From Streptomyces lincolnensis (GTDB lineage Bacteria; Actinomycetota; Actinomycetes; Streptomycetales; Streptomycetaceae), in NCBI RefSeq assembly GCF_021173675.1, contig NZ_JAIHON010000001.1, positions 248,001 through 312,000 on the forward strand: DNA of 64,000 nt, written 5' to 3'. The notes under the pieces are model-generated. The model was not told the DNA's origin. It did not search any database and saw nothing but the letters and a program-made list of their open reading frames with translations. The translations under genes and the position numbers were made by a program. Within the stretch, counting starts at the first letter, position 1, and the number at the start of each line of letters is the position of its first letter. This document shows positions 1 to 8,543 of the stretch, piece by piece.

Positions 1-267
1 GAGATCATGATGACCGAGACCCTGGCCGTCGCCGAGGCCCTCGGCTGCGAGGTCGGCGTCTCCATCGAACGCCGGCTCGCCGGTGCCGAGCGGGTCGGCG
101 ACCACCGCACCTCCACGCTCCAGGACCTGGAGCGCGGCAAACCGCTGGAACTCGACGTGCTGCTCGCGGCCGTCGTCGAGCTGGCGGAGATCACCGGCGT
201 GGACGTGCCCACCCTGCGCACCGTGCACGCCATCTCGGACCTGCTCGCGCTGAGGAGCGCCGCATGA
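1..267 (+). CDS. panE: 2-dehydropantoate 2-reductase family, C-terminal end (5' end outside window)
   Basis: The reading frame is already open at base 1, so only about 88 C-terminal codons are visible. They form an all-helical segment with DHRTSTLQDLERGKPLELD and a final helix containing VPTLRTVHAISDLL. This matches the C-terminal substrate-binding domain of ApbA/PanE reductases, which reduce ketopantoate to pantoate with NADPH. The stop overlaps the start of the next gene as ATGA, so the two are translationally coupled and this reductase leads the formate dehydrogenase operon. The N-terminal Rossmann domain is not in the window. The family call is good, but the exact substrate is uncertain because many paralogues exist. 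Confidence 0.75.
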   Translation, partial: EIMMTETLAVAEALGCEVGVSIERRLAGAERVGDHRTSTLQDLERGKPLELDVLLAAVVELAEITGVDVPTLRTVHAISDLLALRSAA

Positions 268-2189
268 GGAAACGCGACCGGACCCCGAAGACCTACACAC
301 GGCTCACCCACCCCCTCGTCCGCGACTCCCGTGACGAGCTCTTCCGGCAGGCCAGTTGGGAGGAGGCCCTGGACCGGGCGGCCCGGGGCCTGGAACGCAA
401 CCGCGGCGCCTTCGGGATGTTCTCCTGCGCCCGCGCCACCAACGAGATGAACTTCGTGGCGCAGAAGTTCGCCCGGGTCGTCATGGGCACCAACAACGTC
501 GACTCCTGCAACCGGACCTGCCACGCCCCGAGCGTGGCGGGCCTGTCCGCCGCCTTCGGCTCGGGCGGCGGGACCTCCTCGTACGAGGAGATCGAGCACA
601 CGGACGTCATCGTGATGTGGGGCTCCAACGCCCGCTTCGCCCACCCGATCTTCTTCCAGCACGTGCTGCGGGGGATCCGGAACGGCGCCCGCATGTACGC
701 CGTCGACCCGCGCCGCACGTCCACCGCCGAGTGGGCCGAGAGCTGGCTCGGTCTGAACGTCGGCACGGACATCCCGATGGCACACGCGATCGGCCGCGAG
801 ATCATCCACGCGGGGCTGGCGAACGAGACCTTCATCGAGCGGGCGACCAGCGGCTTCGAGGAGTACAGCAAGCTCGTCGAGCCGTGGACGCTCTCCCTCG
901 CGGAGAAGGTGACGGGCGTACCGGCCGCCGCCATCAGGGAGTTGGCGCACGCCTACGCCCGCGCCGAGCGCGCCCAGCTGTGCTGGACCCTCGGCATCAC
1001 CGAGCACCACAACGGCACCGACAACGTCCGGGCGCTCATCAACCTCTCGCTGCTGACCGGCCATGTCGGCCGTTACGGCGCCGGGTTGCAGCCCCTGCGC
1101 GGCCAGAACAACGTGCAGGGCGGCGGCGACATGGGGGCGATCCCCAACCGGCTGCCGGGCTTCCAGGACATCCTCGACCCCGACACCCGGCTGAAGTTCG
1201 AGTCGGCCTGGGACACCGTCATCCAGCCGCACTACGGGCTGAACCTGACGGAGATGTTCGAGGCGATGGAGGAGGGCTCGCTCAAGGCGGTCTACTGCAT
1301 CGGCGAGAACCCGGCGCAGTCGGAGGCCGACAGCGAACAGGCGATACGCCGGATGCGGCAGCTCGACTTCCTGGTCGTGCAGGACATCTTCCTGACGAAA
1401 ACGGCCGAGCTGGCGGACGTCGTGCTGCCCGCGACCGCGGGATGGGCCGAGACCGAGGGCACCACCACCAACAGCGAGCGGCGGGTCCAGCGGGTCCGCC
1501 GGGCGGTCGCCCCGCCCGGTGAGGCCCGCGAGGACATCGACATCATCTGCGAGCTGGCGGCCCGGCTCGGCCACGAGTGGAAGTACGCCGACTCCGAGGC
1601 GGTCTGGAACGAGCTGCGCGCGGTCTCGCCGGACCACTACGGGATGACGTACGAACGCCTGGAGGAGCACCAGGGCATCCAGTGGCCCTGCCCGGACACC
1701 GAGCGGCTCGAACCCACCTATCTGCACGGCCGGTTGTGGGAGCCCGACCCCGCCGACCGCGGCCGTCCGGCGCCCTTCGGGCTGGTCCAGCACGATCCGC
1801 CGGTCGACCTCACCGACGAGCGGTACCCGATCCGGCTGACCACCGGAAGGCGGCTGGACTCGTACAACACCGGTGTGCAGAGCGGGAGTTACGCCTCCCC
1901 GCTCAGGCGCGGCGAGTACATCGAGCTGTGCCCGGAGGACGCCGAGAAGTACGGGGTCGTGGTCGGCGAGGAGGTGCGGATCTCCTCGCGGCGCGGGGCG
2001 GTCGTCGCGCCGGTGTGGGTCGACACCGCCCTCAGGCCCGGCCTGGCCTTCATGACCATGCACTTTCCCGACGAGGTGGACACCAACCAGCTGACGATCG
2101 AGGCGAACTGCCCGATCGCGGGGACGGCGGAGTTCAAGGCGTCGGCGATCCGGATCGAGAAGCTCCCGGTTGCGACCATCGTGAGGTGA
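264..2189 (+). CDS. Formate dehydrogenase molybdenum catalytic subunit (split FdhA, catalytic part)
   Basis: The 641-residue protein is a bis-PGD molybdopterin oxidoreductase. The segment NNVDSCNRTCHAPSVAGL puts Cys86-His87 at the Mo-ligand/proton-relay position of formate dehydrogenases (Cys instead of Sec). The stretch LTGHVGRYGAGLQPLRGQNN is also typical of FDH. A C-terminal molydop-binding domain occupies roughly residues 510-635. The usual N-terminal [4Fe-4S] domain is absent: the protein starts at the YTRLTHPLVR segment that normally follows it. The missing part is encoded 1.8 kb downstream. The start overlaps the upstream stop (ATGA). The complex should oxidise formate in the cytoplasm and pass electrons to NAD+ through the diaphorase subunit. 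Confidence 0.9.
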   Translation: MRKRDRTPKTYTRLTHPLVRDSRDELFRQASWEEALDRAARGLERNRGAFGMFSCARATNEMNFVAQKFARVVMGTNNVDSCNRTCHAPSVAGLSAAFGSGGGTSSYEEIEHTDVIVMWGSNARFAHPIFFQHVLRGIRNGARMYAVDPRRTSTAEWAESWLGLNVGTDIPMAHAIGREIIHAGLANETFIERATSGFEEYSKLVEPWTLSLAEKVTGVPAAAIRELAHAYARAERAQLCWTLGITEHHNGTDNVRALINLSLLTGHVGRYGAGLQPLRGQNNVQGGGDMGAIPNRLPGFQDILDPDTRLKFESAWDTVIQPHYGLNLTEMFEAMEEGSLKAVYCIGENPAQSEADSEQAIRRMRQLDFLVVQDIFLTKTAELADVVLPATAGWAETEGTTTNSERRVQRVRRAVAPPGEAREDIDIICELAARLGHEWKYADSEAVWNELRAVSPDHYGMTYERLEEHQGIQWPCPDTERLEPTYLHGRLWEPDPADRGRPAPFGLVQHDPPVDLTDERYPIRLTTGRRLDSYNTGVQSGSYASPLRRGEYIELCPEDAEKYGVVVGEEVRISSRRGAVVAPVWVDTALRPGLAFMTMHFPDEVDTNQLTIEANCPIAGTAEFKASAIRIEKLPVATIVR

Positions 2190-2194
2190 CGTAA

Positions 2195-4018
2195 GTGGAC
2201 CTGCACTTCGGCGACAGCAAACCCACCGACGACGAACGGGCGGCCGTGGACGCCCTGTTGGGACCCCCCGAGTCCTCCTGGGAGGGCGCGGACCGTTCCG
2301 ACGCCGACCTGAGGTGGGCGCGCGGCGGGCGCGCGGCCCGGGACCGCCGCGACCTGCTGTTGCCGGGGCTGCACGCCATCAACGACCGGGTCGGCTGGAT
2401 CAGCGACGGCGCCCTGGACTACCTGTGCCGGCGGCTGACCGTACCGCCGGCGGAGGCCTACGGCGTCGCCACCTTCTACGCCATGTTCTCCGTCAAGCCC
2501 CGCCCGGCGACCGTGCTGCACGTGTGCACCGACCTCGCGTGCGCGGCGGCCGGTGCGTCCGAACTGTGCGCCGGGATCGAGTCCCGCCTCGGCCCCGGCA
2601 GCGGCGTCCACGTCGAGCGCAGCCCGTGCCTGGGCCTGTGCGAACGCGCCCCGGCCGCGCTCGCGATCAGGGCGGGCGATCCCGTGCGTACGGCGGTCTC
2701 GGCGCCGGCGACCGTGCGCGACGCGGTGCTCGCCGCGAGCGCGCCGGACTCCGCGCCCGAGGAGCCGCCGGCGGCGATGGCGGTGCCCCAGGCGGGCGAC
2801 CCGGCGCTGACGCTGCTCGGGCGCGTCGGTGTCGTGGACCCGGCCAGTCTCGACGACTACCGCGCCCACGGCGGCTACACCGCCCTGCGCCGGGCCTTCG
2901 ACCTCGGACCGGCCGGGGTGATCCGCGAGGTCACCGACTCCGGCCTGGTCGGGCGTGGCGGCGCCGCCTTCCCCACCGGCCGCAAATGGCAGGCCACGGC
3001 GTCCCAGCCCGACCACCCGCACTACCTGGTGTGCAATGCCGACGAGTCCGAGCCGGGCACCTTCAAGGACCGCGTGCTCATGGAGGGCGACCCGTACGCC
3101 CTGGTCGAGGCGATGACCATCGCGGCGTACGCCACCGGCGCGCACCGCGGCTACCTCTACCTGCGCGGCGAGTACCCGCGGGCGATCCGGCGGGTCCAAT
3201 ACGCCATCGACCAGGCGCGGGCCCGCGGTCTGCTCGGCGACGACGTCCTCGGCCAGGGCTACGTCTTCGACATCGAGATCCGGCGGGGCGCGGGCGCCTA
3301 CATCTGCGGCGAGGAGACCGCGCTGTTCAACTCCATCGAGGGCTACCGGGGCGAGCCGCGCTCCAAGCCGCCCTTCCCCGTGGAGAAGGGCCTGTTCGGC
3401 AAGCCGACCGTGGAGAACAACGTCGAGACCCTGGTCAACGTGCTGCCGATCCTGACCATGGGCGCCCCGGCCTACGCGGCGATCGGCACCGGCCGCTCCA
3501 CCGGGCCGAAGCTGTTCTGCGTGTCGGGGAGCGTGGACCGCCCGGGGATCTACGAGCTGCCGTTCGGCGCGACACTCGGCGAGGTGCTGGAGCTCGCCGG
3601 GGTGCGTCCGGGGCTGCGCGCGGTGCTGCTGGGCGGCGCGGCGGGCGGCTTCGTACGGCCCGACGAACTCGGCATCCCCCTCACCTTCGAGGGCACGCGT
3701 GAGGCGGGCACGACGCTCGGTTCCGGAGTGGTCATGGCCTTCGACGGCACGGTCCCGCTGCCCCGGCTGCTGCTGCGCATCGCCGAGTTCTTCCGCGACG
3801 AGTCGTGCGGGCAGTGCGTGCCCTGCCGGGTGGGGACCGTGCGGCAGGAGGAGGCGCTGCGCCGGATCGCGGAGCGCACCGGCGCCGCCGCGGCCGACGA
3901 CATCGCCCTGCTCAGGGACGTCGGCCGCGCCATGCGGGACGCCTCGATCTGCGGTCTGGGGCAGACCGCGTGGAACGCCGTGGAATCCGCCATCGACCGT
4001 CTGGGGGCGTACGAATGA
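2195..4018 (+). CDS. NuoE-NuoF fusion, NAD(P)-reducing diaphorase subunit of formate dehydrogenase
   Basis: The 607-residue protein has two parts. Residues about 50-165 are a NuoE/FdsG thioredoxin-like domain with [2Fe-2S] ligands C111, C116, C145 and C149. Residues about 205-600 are a NuoF/FdsB module with the FMN/NADH motif GRGGAAFPTGRKW, then CNADESEPGTFKDR and ICGEETALFNSIEG, and a [4Fe-4S] site at C538, C541, C544 and C586. In Fds-type enzymes these are usually separate subunits (FdsG and FdsB). The GTG start lies 5 bp after the stop of the catalytic gene. The protein should take electrons from the Fe-S chain and reduce NAD+. Confidence 0.9.
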   Translation: MDLHFGDSKPTDDERAAVDALLGPPESSWEGADRSDADLRWARGGRAARDRRDLLLPGLHAINDRVGWISDGALDYLCRRLTVPPAEAYGVATFYAMFSVKPRPATVLHVCTDLACAAAGASELCAGIESRLGPGSGVHVERSPCLGLCERAPAALAIRAGDPVRTAVSAPATVRDAVLAASAPDSAPEEPPAAMAVPQAGDPALTLLGRVGVVDPASLDDYRAHGGYTALRRAFDLGPAGVIREVTDSGLVGRGGAAFPTGRKWQATASQPDHPHYLVCNADESEPGTFKDRVLMEGDPYALVEAMTIAAYATGAHRGYLYLRGEYPRAIRRVQYAIDQARARGLLGDDVLGQGYVFDIEIRRGAGAYICGEETALFNSIEGYRGEPRSKPPFPVEKGLFGKPTVENNVETLVNVLPILTMGAPAYAAIGTGRSTGPKLFCVSGSVDRPGIYELPFGATLGEVLELAGVRPGLRAVLLGGAAGGFVRPDELGIPLTFEGTREAGTTLGSGVVMAFDGTVPLPRLLLRIAEFFRDESCGQCVPCRVGTVRQEEALRRIAERTGAAAADDIALLRDVGRAMRDASICGLGQTAWNAVESAIDRLGAYE

Positions 4019-4875
4019 CCGTGACACCGCTGGGGATCCCGCGCCGGCTGCTGGAGTTCACCCTCGACGGGCAGGAGGCCCGGGTGCCCGAGGGCTCCAC
4101 GATCCTGGACGCCTGCCGGGCGGCGGGCAAGGACATACCGACGCTCTGCGAGGGCGACACCCTCACCCCGAAGAACGCCTGCCGTGTCTGCGTGGTCGAG
4201 GTGGAGGGGGCGCGCACCCTCGTCCCGGCCTGCTCCCGCAGGGCCGAGCCGGGCATGGAGGTGCGCACGGACACCGAGCGCGCCCGGCACAGCCGCAGGA
4301 TCGTCCTCGAACTGCTGGCCTCCTCGGTCGACCTGTCGACCACCCCCAAGGTCGCCGGGTGGATCAAGGAGTACGAGGCGAAACCGGACCGTTTCGGCCC
4401 CGACGCGGCCCGCCTGAACGAGGAGCCCAGGGTCGACAACGACCTGTACGTGCGCGACTACGACAAGTGCATCCTCTGCTACAAGTGCGTGGACGCCTGC
4501 GGCGACCAGTGGCAGAACACCTTCGCGATCTCGGTCGCCGGGCGCGGCTTCGACGCCCGGATCGCGGTCGAGCACGACGCCCCGCTGACCGACTCGGCCT
4601 GTGTGTACTGCGGGAACTGCGTCGAGGTCTGCCCGACCGGAGCCCTGTCCTTCAAGTCGGAGTTCGACATGCGGGCGGCGGGCACCTGGGACGAGTCGGC
4701 GCAGACCGAGACGACCACGGTGTGCGCGTACTGCGGAGTGGGCTGCAACCTGACCCTGCACGTGCAGGACAATGAGATCGTGAAGGTCACCTCGCCGCAC
4801 GACAACCCGGTGACCCACGGCAATCTCTGCATCAAGGGCCGTTTCGGCTACCAGCACGTACAGAACCGGGGCTGA
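4015..4875 (+). CDS. Fe-S electron-transfer subunit (split FdhA/NuoG-like N-terminal part)
   Basis: The 286-residue protein carries four cluster sites. There is a [2Fe-2S] site at C45, C56, C59 and C73. Two [4Fe-4S] sites follow at C152/C155/C158/C162 and C196/C199/C202/C206. The Mo-proximal [4Fe-4S] domain has C237, C240, C244 and C272. It ends at GRFGYQHVQNRG, exactly where a full-length FdhA would continue into the catalytic domain encoded at 264-2189. The ATG overlaps the preceding stop (ATGA). It should form the electron wire between the Mo site and the FMN subunit. The split is clean, with no frameshift debris, so it is a true two-polypeptide subunit. Confidence 0.88.
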   Translation: MTVTPLGIPRRLLEFTLDGQEARVPEGSTILDACRAAGKDIPTLCEGDTLTPKNACRVCVVEVEGARTLVPACSRRAEPGMEVRTDTERARHSRRIVLELLASSVDLSTTPKVAGWIKEYEAKPDRFGPDAARLNEEPRVDNDLYVRDYDKCILCYKCVDACGDQWQNTFAISVAGRGFDARIAVEHDAPLTDSACVYCGNCVEVCPTGALSFKSEFDMRAAGTWDESAQTETTTVCAYCGVGCNLTLHVQDNEIVKVTSPHDNPVTHGNLCIKGRFGYQHVQNRG

Positions 4876-4882
4876 ACAGGAC

Positions 4883-5731
4883 ATGGGACGAGTCACGGAA
4901 CGACGCAAGGTGATCCGCATCCGCGACGGGGTGGTCTCCAGCCGCCCGGACACGCTCGTCGCCGAGGAACCACTGGAGATCCGGCTCAACGGCAAACCCC
5001 TCGCGATCACCATGCGCACGCCGGGCGACGACTTCGCGCTGGCCGCCGGGTTCCTGGTGAGCGAGGGCGTGCTGGCGGCCGCGTCCGACCTCCGGAACAT
5101 CGTCTACTGCGCGGGCGCGACCGAGGACGGCTCGAACACGTACAACGTAGTGGACGTGAGCACGACACCCGGTGTGGTGATCCCCGACATCACCCTCGAA
5201 CGCAACGTGTACACCACCTCGTCCTGCGGCCTGTGCGGCAAGGCGAGCCTCGACGCGGTCCGCACCACGGCCCGCTGGCCCATCTCCGACACTCCCCCGG
5301 TCCGCGTCGAGCCCGAGCTCCTCGCGAGCCTCCCCGACCGGCTGCGCGAGGCCCAGCGGGTCTTCGACCGGACCGGGGGCCTGCACGCGGCGGCCCTGTT
5401 CACCGAGGCCGGCGAGCTGGTCGACATCCGGGAGGACGTGGGCCGCCACAACGCGGTCGACAAGCTGGTCGGCCGCGCCCTCCAGAACGGCGACCTGCCG
5501 CTGTCCCGCACGATCCTGCTGGTCTCCGGCCGGGCCTCCTTCGAGCTGGCGCAGAAGGCCGTCATGGCGGGCATCCCCGTCCTGGCGGCGGTCTCGGCGC
5601 CCTCCTCGCTGGCGGTGGACCTGGCCGCGGAGACCGGCCTGACGCTGGTGGGCTTCCTGCGGGGCGCCTCCATGAACGTGTACGCGGGCGAGGACCGTAT
5701 CGCCCTGCGGGCCGCGGCCGCCCAGGGCTGA
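4883..5731 (+). CDS. fdhD: Formate dehydrogenase accessory sulfurtransferase FdhD
   Basis: The 282-residue FdhD moves sulfur to the Mo cofactor so that formate dehydrogenase gains its essential sulfido ligand. The conserved TSSCGLCGKAS loop gives the sulfur-carrying Cys pair C115 and C118. The segments FALAAGFLVSEGV and DVGRHNAVDKLVG are family hallmarks. It begins 7 bp after the Fe-S subunit gene and closes the operon. This placement supports the formate dehydrogenase assignment of the upstream Mo enzyme over other molybdopterin oxidoreductases. Confidence 0.93.
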   Translation: MGRVTERRKVIRIRDGVVSSRPDTLVAEEPLEIRLNGKPLAITMRTPGDDFALAAGFLVSEGVLAAASDLRNIVYCAGATEDGSNTYNVVDVSTTPGVVIPDITLERNVYTTSSCGLCGKASLDAVRTTARWPISDTPPVRVEPELLASLPDRLREAQRVFDRTGGLHAAALFTEAGELVDIREDVGRHNAVDKLVGRALQNGDLPLSRTILLVSGRASFELAQKAVMAGIPVLAAVSAPSSLAVDLAAETGLTLVGFLRGASMNVYAGEDRIALRAAAAQG

Positions 5732-5801
5732 GAAGGTTCCCCGCGACACGGCGGCGGGGCCCCGAGGCGGGGAGCGCCCCCTGCGCCGAAGGGGCCCCGT
5801 C

Positions 5802-5934
5802 TCAGCTCCGGGCCACCCGCACGAAGTCACCGATCAGGGGTGAGCGGGGGCTCGCCTCCCGGGCGAGGAGCACCTCGTCGGGTACGGGGGACGTAGGTGA
5901 TGTCGGGGCGCGAGTCGTGGTGGACGGCGGCGGC
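5802..5934 (-). pseudogene. C-terminal remnant of a LysR-type regulator, frameshifted
   Basis: Read on the minus strand, the bases just after the stop of the YecD-like gene encode AAVHHDSRPDITYVP. After one extra base in a run of five C/G at 5886-5890 they continue as VPDEVLLAREASPRSP and IGDFVRVARS, ending in TGA at 5802. This resembles the last about 45 residues of a LysR substrate-binding domain. No DNA-binding domain exists nearby on this strand, so it is a truncated relic. A sequencing error could explain the frameshift but not the missing N-terminus. Confidence 0.55.
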
Positions 5935-6477
5935 CTACTGGTCTGAGCCCGGCCCCGTCGTGAACCGCACCTGCCCCACCGACACCACGGTGCCCAGCCG
6001 GGGGAAGTCCAGCCGTACCGACGCCTCGTGTTCGGCGGCCGTGAACGCGGCCATGGCGTCCTCGACGAAGACGAGGTCGTAGCCGAGGTCGCCGGCCGCG
6101 CGGGCGGTGGACTCGACGCCGAGGTTGGTGGCGATGCCGCCGAAGACGAGGGTGGTGACGCCGTGCTCCCGCAGCCGCGCGTCGAGCTCGGTGCCCTGGA
6201 AGGCGCCGATGGTCCGCTTGACGATCTCCAGGTCGCCCTGGCGGAGGAGCCCGGCGGCCAGCGCGCTGCCCGGCGGCTGCTCGGTGACACCGGGGCGTTC
6301 GACCCGGACGAGAACGACGAGGGCGCCGGCCGAGCGGAACGCGGCCGCCAGTTCCTCGCCGGCGGTGAGGACGTCTGTCCCCTTGTGGGGTGCCAGGGGC
6401 AGGGCGACGATGCGGTCCATCAGGTCGACGAGCACGAGGGCGGTGCGCGCGGGATCGAGCGCGAGGGGTGCGGTCAT
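5935..6477 (-). CDS. Isochorismatase-fold hydrolase, YecD-like, lacking the catalytic cysteine
   Basis: The 180-residue protein has the isochorismatase/nicotinamidase fold with Asp18 (LVDLMD) and Lys87 (IVKRTIGAF). At the nucleophile position it has Gly120 in GGIATNLGVESTARAA instead of Cys. E. coli YecD and true isochorismatases also lack this Cys. It therefore should not work as a cysteine amidase, and its substrate is unknown. It is encoded alone on the minus strand, convergent with the FDH operon, with a degraded LysR tail directly behind it. Confidence 0.8.
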   Translation of the reverse strand: MTAPLALDPARTALVLVDLMDRIVALPLAPHKGTDVLTAGEELAAAFRSAGALVVLVRVERPGVTEQPPGSALAAGLLRQGDLEIVKRTIGAFQGTELDARLREHGVTTLVFGGIATNLGVESTARAAGDLGYDLVFVEDAMAAFTAAEHEASVRLDFPRLGTVVSVGQVRFTTGPGSDQ

Positions 6478-6598
6478 GACGGAACGTTATCCGCCGTCAG
6501 CCCTCGGTACCGGAGATACGGATCAACAGGTCCGTGAACAGCTCGCGTGCTGATCCCCGCGTCCCCCGTGGCGGCCCGATGTGACGAGCCGTCAGCCC

Positions 6599-6604
6599 TA
6601 GCAT
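6599..6604 (+). promoter_or_regulatory. -10 element (TAGCAT) for a leaderless sialidase transcript
   Basis: TAGCAT fits the actinobacterial TAnnnT -10 pattern and ends 6 bases before the ATG at 6611. Transcription would start at or next to the start codon, which supports this start and explains the lack of a ribosome binding site. Confidence 0.5.
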
Positions 6605-6610
6605 GGCCGG

Positions 6611-8533
6611 ATGATCGGACCAAAGAGGTCATGTCGCCCCTTGTCGGCCCATACGCGCCGACGTCTGAGATCCCCGCTCACCGTGACGGCCGCGCTGTCC
6701 GTCCTGCCCGCGCTCTCCGTCCTGCCCGCCCTGTCCGTCCTGGCCGCCCTCCCGGGCCCCGCGCACGCCGGTCCGGCCGCCGCGGCCCCGGTGTTCGAGC
6801 AGCAGGTGCTGTTCACTGCCTCCCAGGACCCCGGCTACGCCTGCTTCCGTATCCCGGCGATGGTGCGGACGAGCGCCGGGACACTGCTGGCGTTCGCCGA
6901 GGGCCGGGTCCTCAACTGCGGTGACGCGGCCGACATCGACATCGTCCTCAAACGCTCCACGGACGGCGGCCGCACCTGGGGCCCGCTCCAGGTCGTCGAC
7001 GAGGGCGACGGGGACACCCACGGCAACCCGACCCCGGTCGTGGACCGGACGACCGGCCGCGTCCTGCTCGCCGCGACCCGCAACACCGGCCGCGCGGACG
7101 GCGGGAACTGCGCCGTGCCCTGCGACCGCGCCCCGCATCTCCTGCACAGCGACGACGACGGCCTGACCTGGTCGGCGCCGCGCGACCTGAGCGCCGAGAT
7201 CCGGCCCGCGCACTGGAACTCCTGGTACGCCACCGGCCCCGCGCACGGCATCCAGCTCACCCGTGGCCCGCGCGCCGGGCGGCTGGTCCTCGGCGTCAAC
7301 ACCGAGACCTGGGACGGCACCCGGGTCACCGCCAACCACGCGGCGCTGGTGGTCAGCGACGACGGCGGCGAGCACTGGAAGGTCGGCGCCACCGACACCT
7401 GGCCGGTGGCCGCCGACGGCACCTTCCGGCAGAAGCCGTCCGAACTCGCCCTCGCCGAGCGGACCGACGGCTCGGTCCTGGTCAGCGGCCGTGAACAGGA
7501 CGGCACCGACCTCGGCCACCGCACCCAGGCCGTCAGCACCGACGCCGGCGACAGCTTCACCGCCCCGTTCACCGCGCTCCCGGACCTGTCCGCACCCCAG
7601 GTCCAGTGCGCCACGCTCCCCTTCGGCGGACGCCTGCTGCTGTCCTGCCCCGGCGACCCGGACCGCCGGAGGACCATGATGATCCGCTCCTCCCACGACG
7701 GCGGCGCCACCTGGGACAGCGCGGACCGGGGCGCGGTCGTGACCGCCGACTGGTCCGGCTACTCGGACCTGGCGCCGGTCGACGACACCACGGTGGGCCT
7801 GCTCTACGAGGGCGGCACGGTCGACGCCCGCGACGAGATCCGCTTCGCCCGGTTCGCCGAGGCCCGGCTGCCCCCACGCCCCACGCCGGACCCGACCACC
7901 GCCGACCTCGCCCCGGGCGCCGAGGGAGCGGCCGTGCTGGGCGGCGCCGCGGCCACGGCGGGTGTGTCGGGCGGCGCGCTGTCCTTCGACGGCGCCGACG
8001 ACGCCGTACGCCTGCCCTACCGGGAGCATCTTCCCCTCGGGACGAAGGACTTCACGGTGTCCCTGTGGTTCCGGCGGACCGCCGCGGCCGGGGAGCAGCC
8101 GCTGCTGTGGATGGGCGGGGTCGGCCATCAGCCGCAGGTGTCGCTGCGCGCGGAGGGCGGCGGGGTGCAGGGGCGGATCGTCGTACGGGAGGGAGCGGCG
8201 GCCGTACGCACGGCGGCCGTGACCGCGACCGGCGGCTACGACGACGGCCGCTGGCACCATGTGGCCCTGCGCCGGGGTGACGGCGAGCTGACGCTGTTCG
8301 TCGACGGGACGGCGACCGGCACGGCGGACGTACCCGGTTCGGTCAGCCGCGACGCGCCCTTCGGTGTGCGCCTCGGGCAACGCGTGGACGGGCGGGCCCA
8401 CTTCACCGGCGCGATCGACGAGGTCCGCGTCTGGGACCGGGCCCTGACCGACGCGGAGATCGTGACCGGGATCCCGCTCGCGGGGAACACGGTGATGTGG
8501 TTGCCCATGGACCGGGTGGACCGCAGCCACTAA
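6611..8533 (+). CDS. Secreted exo-alpha-sialidase with C-terminal LamG-like domain
   Basis: The 640-residue protein has a long signal peptide with a repeated LSVLPA unit, ending near GPAHA at residue 53. A sialidase beta-propeller follows. It has the FRIP motif at 79-82 (Arg of the arginine triad) and several Asp boxes, including STDGGRTW (116-123), SDDDGLTW, SDDGGEHW and SHDGGATW. Residues about 440-635 form a concanavalin-like LamG domain likely to bind glycans. GH33 enzymes release terminal sialic acid from host or soil glycoconjugates. The gene stands before another secreted propeller gene whose promoter overlaps this stop codon. Confidence 0.85.
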   Translation: MIGPKRSCRPLSAHTRRRLRSPLTVTAALSVLPALSVLPALSVLAALPGPAHAGPAAAAPVFEQQVLFTASQDPGYACFRIPAMVRTSAGTLLAFAEGRVLNCGDAADIDIVLKRSTDGGRTWGPLQVVDEGDGDTHGNPTPVVDRTTGRVLLAATRNTGRADGGNCAVPCDRAPHLLHSDDDGLTWSAPRDLSAEIRPAHWNSWYATGPAHGIQLTRGPRAGRLVLGVNTETWDGTRVTANHAALVVSDDGGEHWKVGATDTWPVAADGTFRQKPSELALAERTDGSVLVSGREQDGTDLGHRTQAVSTDAGDSFTAPFTALPDLSAPQVQCATLPFGGRLLLSCPGDPDRRRTMMIRSSHDGGATWDSADRGAVVTADWSGYSDLAPVDDTTVGLLYEGGTVDARDEIRFARFAEARLPPRPTPDPTTADLAPGAEGAAVLGGAAATAGVSGGALSFDGADDAVRLPYREHLPLGTKDFTVSLWFRRTAAAGEQPLLWMGGVGHQPQVSLRAEGGGVQGRIVVREGAAAVRTAAVTATGGYDDGRWHHVALRRGDGELTLFVDGTATGTADVPGSVSRDAPFGVRLGQRVDGRAHFTGAIDEVRVWDRALTDAEIVTGIPLAGNTVMWLPMDRVDRSH

Positions 8534-8536
8534 CGT
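8531..8536 (+). promoter_or_regulatory. -10 element (TAACGT) overlapping the sialidase stop codon
   Basis: TAACGT contains the TAA stop of the sialidase gene and lies 7 bases before the GTG at 8544. It fits a leaderless TAnnnT promoter, so the downstream gene may be transcribed independently of the sialidase gene. Confidence 0.45.
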
Positions 8537-8543
8537 CCCGGGC

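Noticed and set aside
1889..4027. A 712-codon minus-strand frame over the FDH genes
   Set aside because: It is the antisense of well-supported Fe-S genes and has no recognisable domain.
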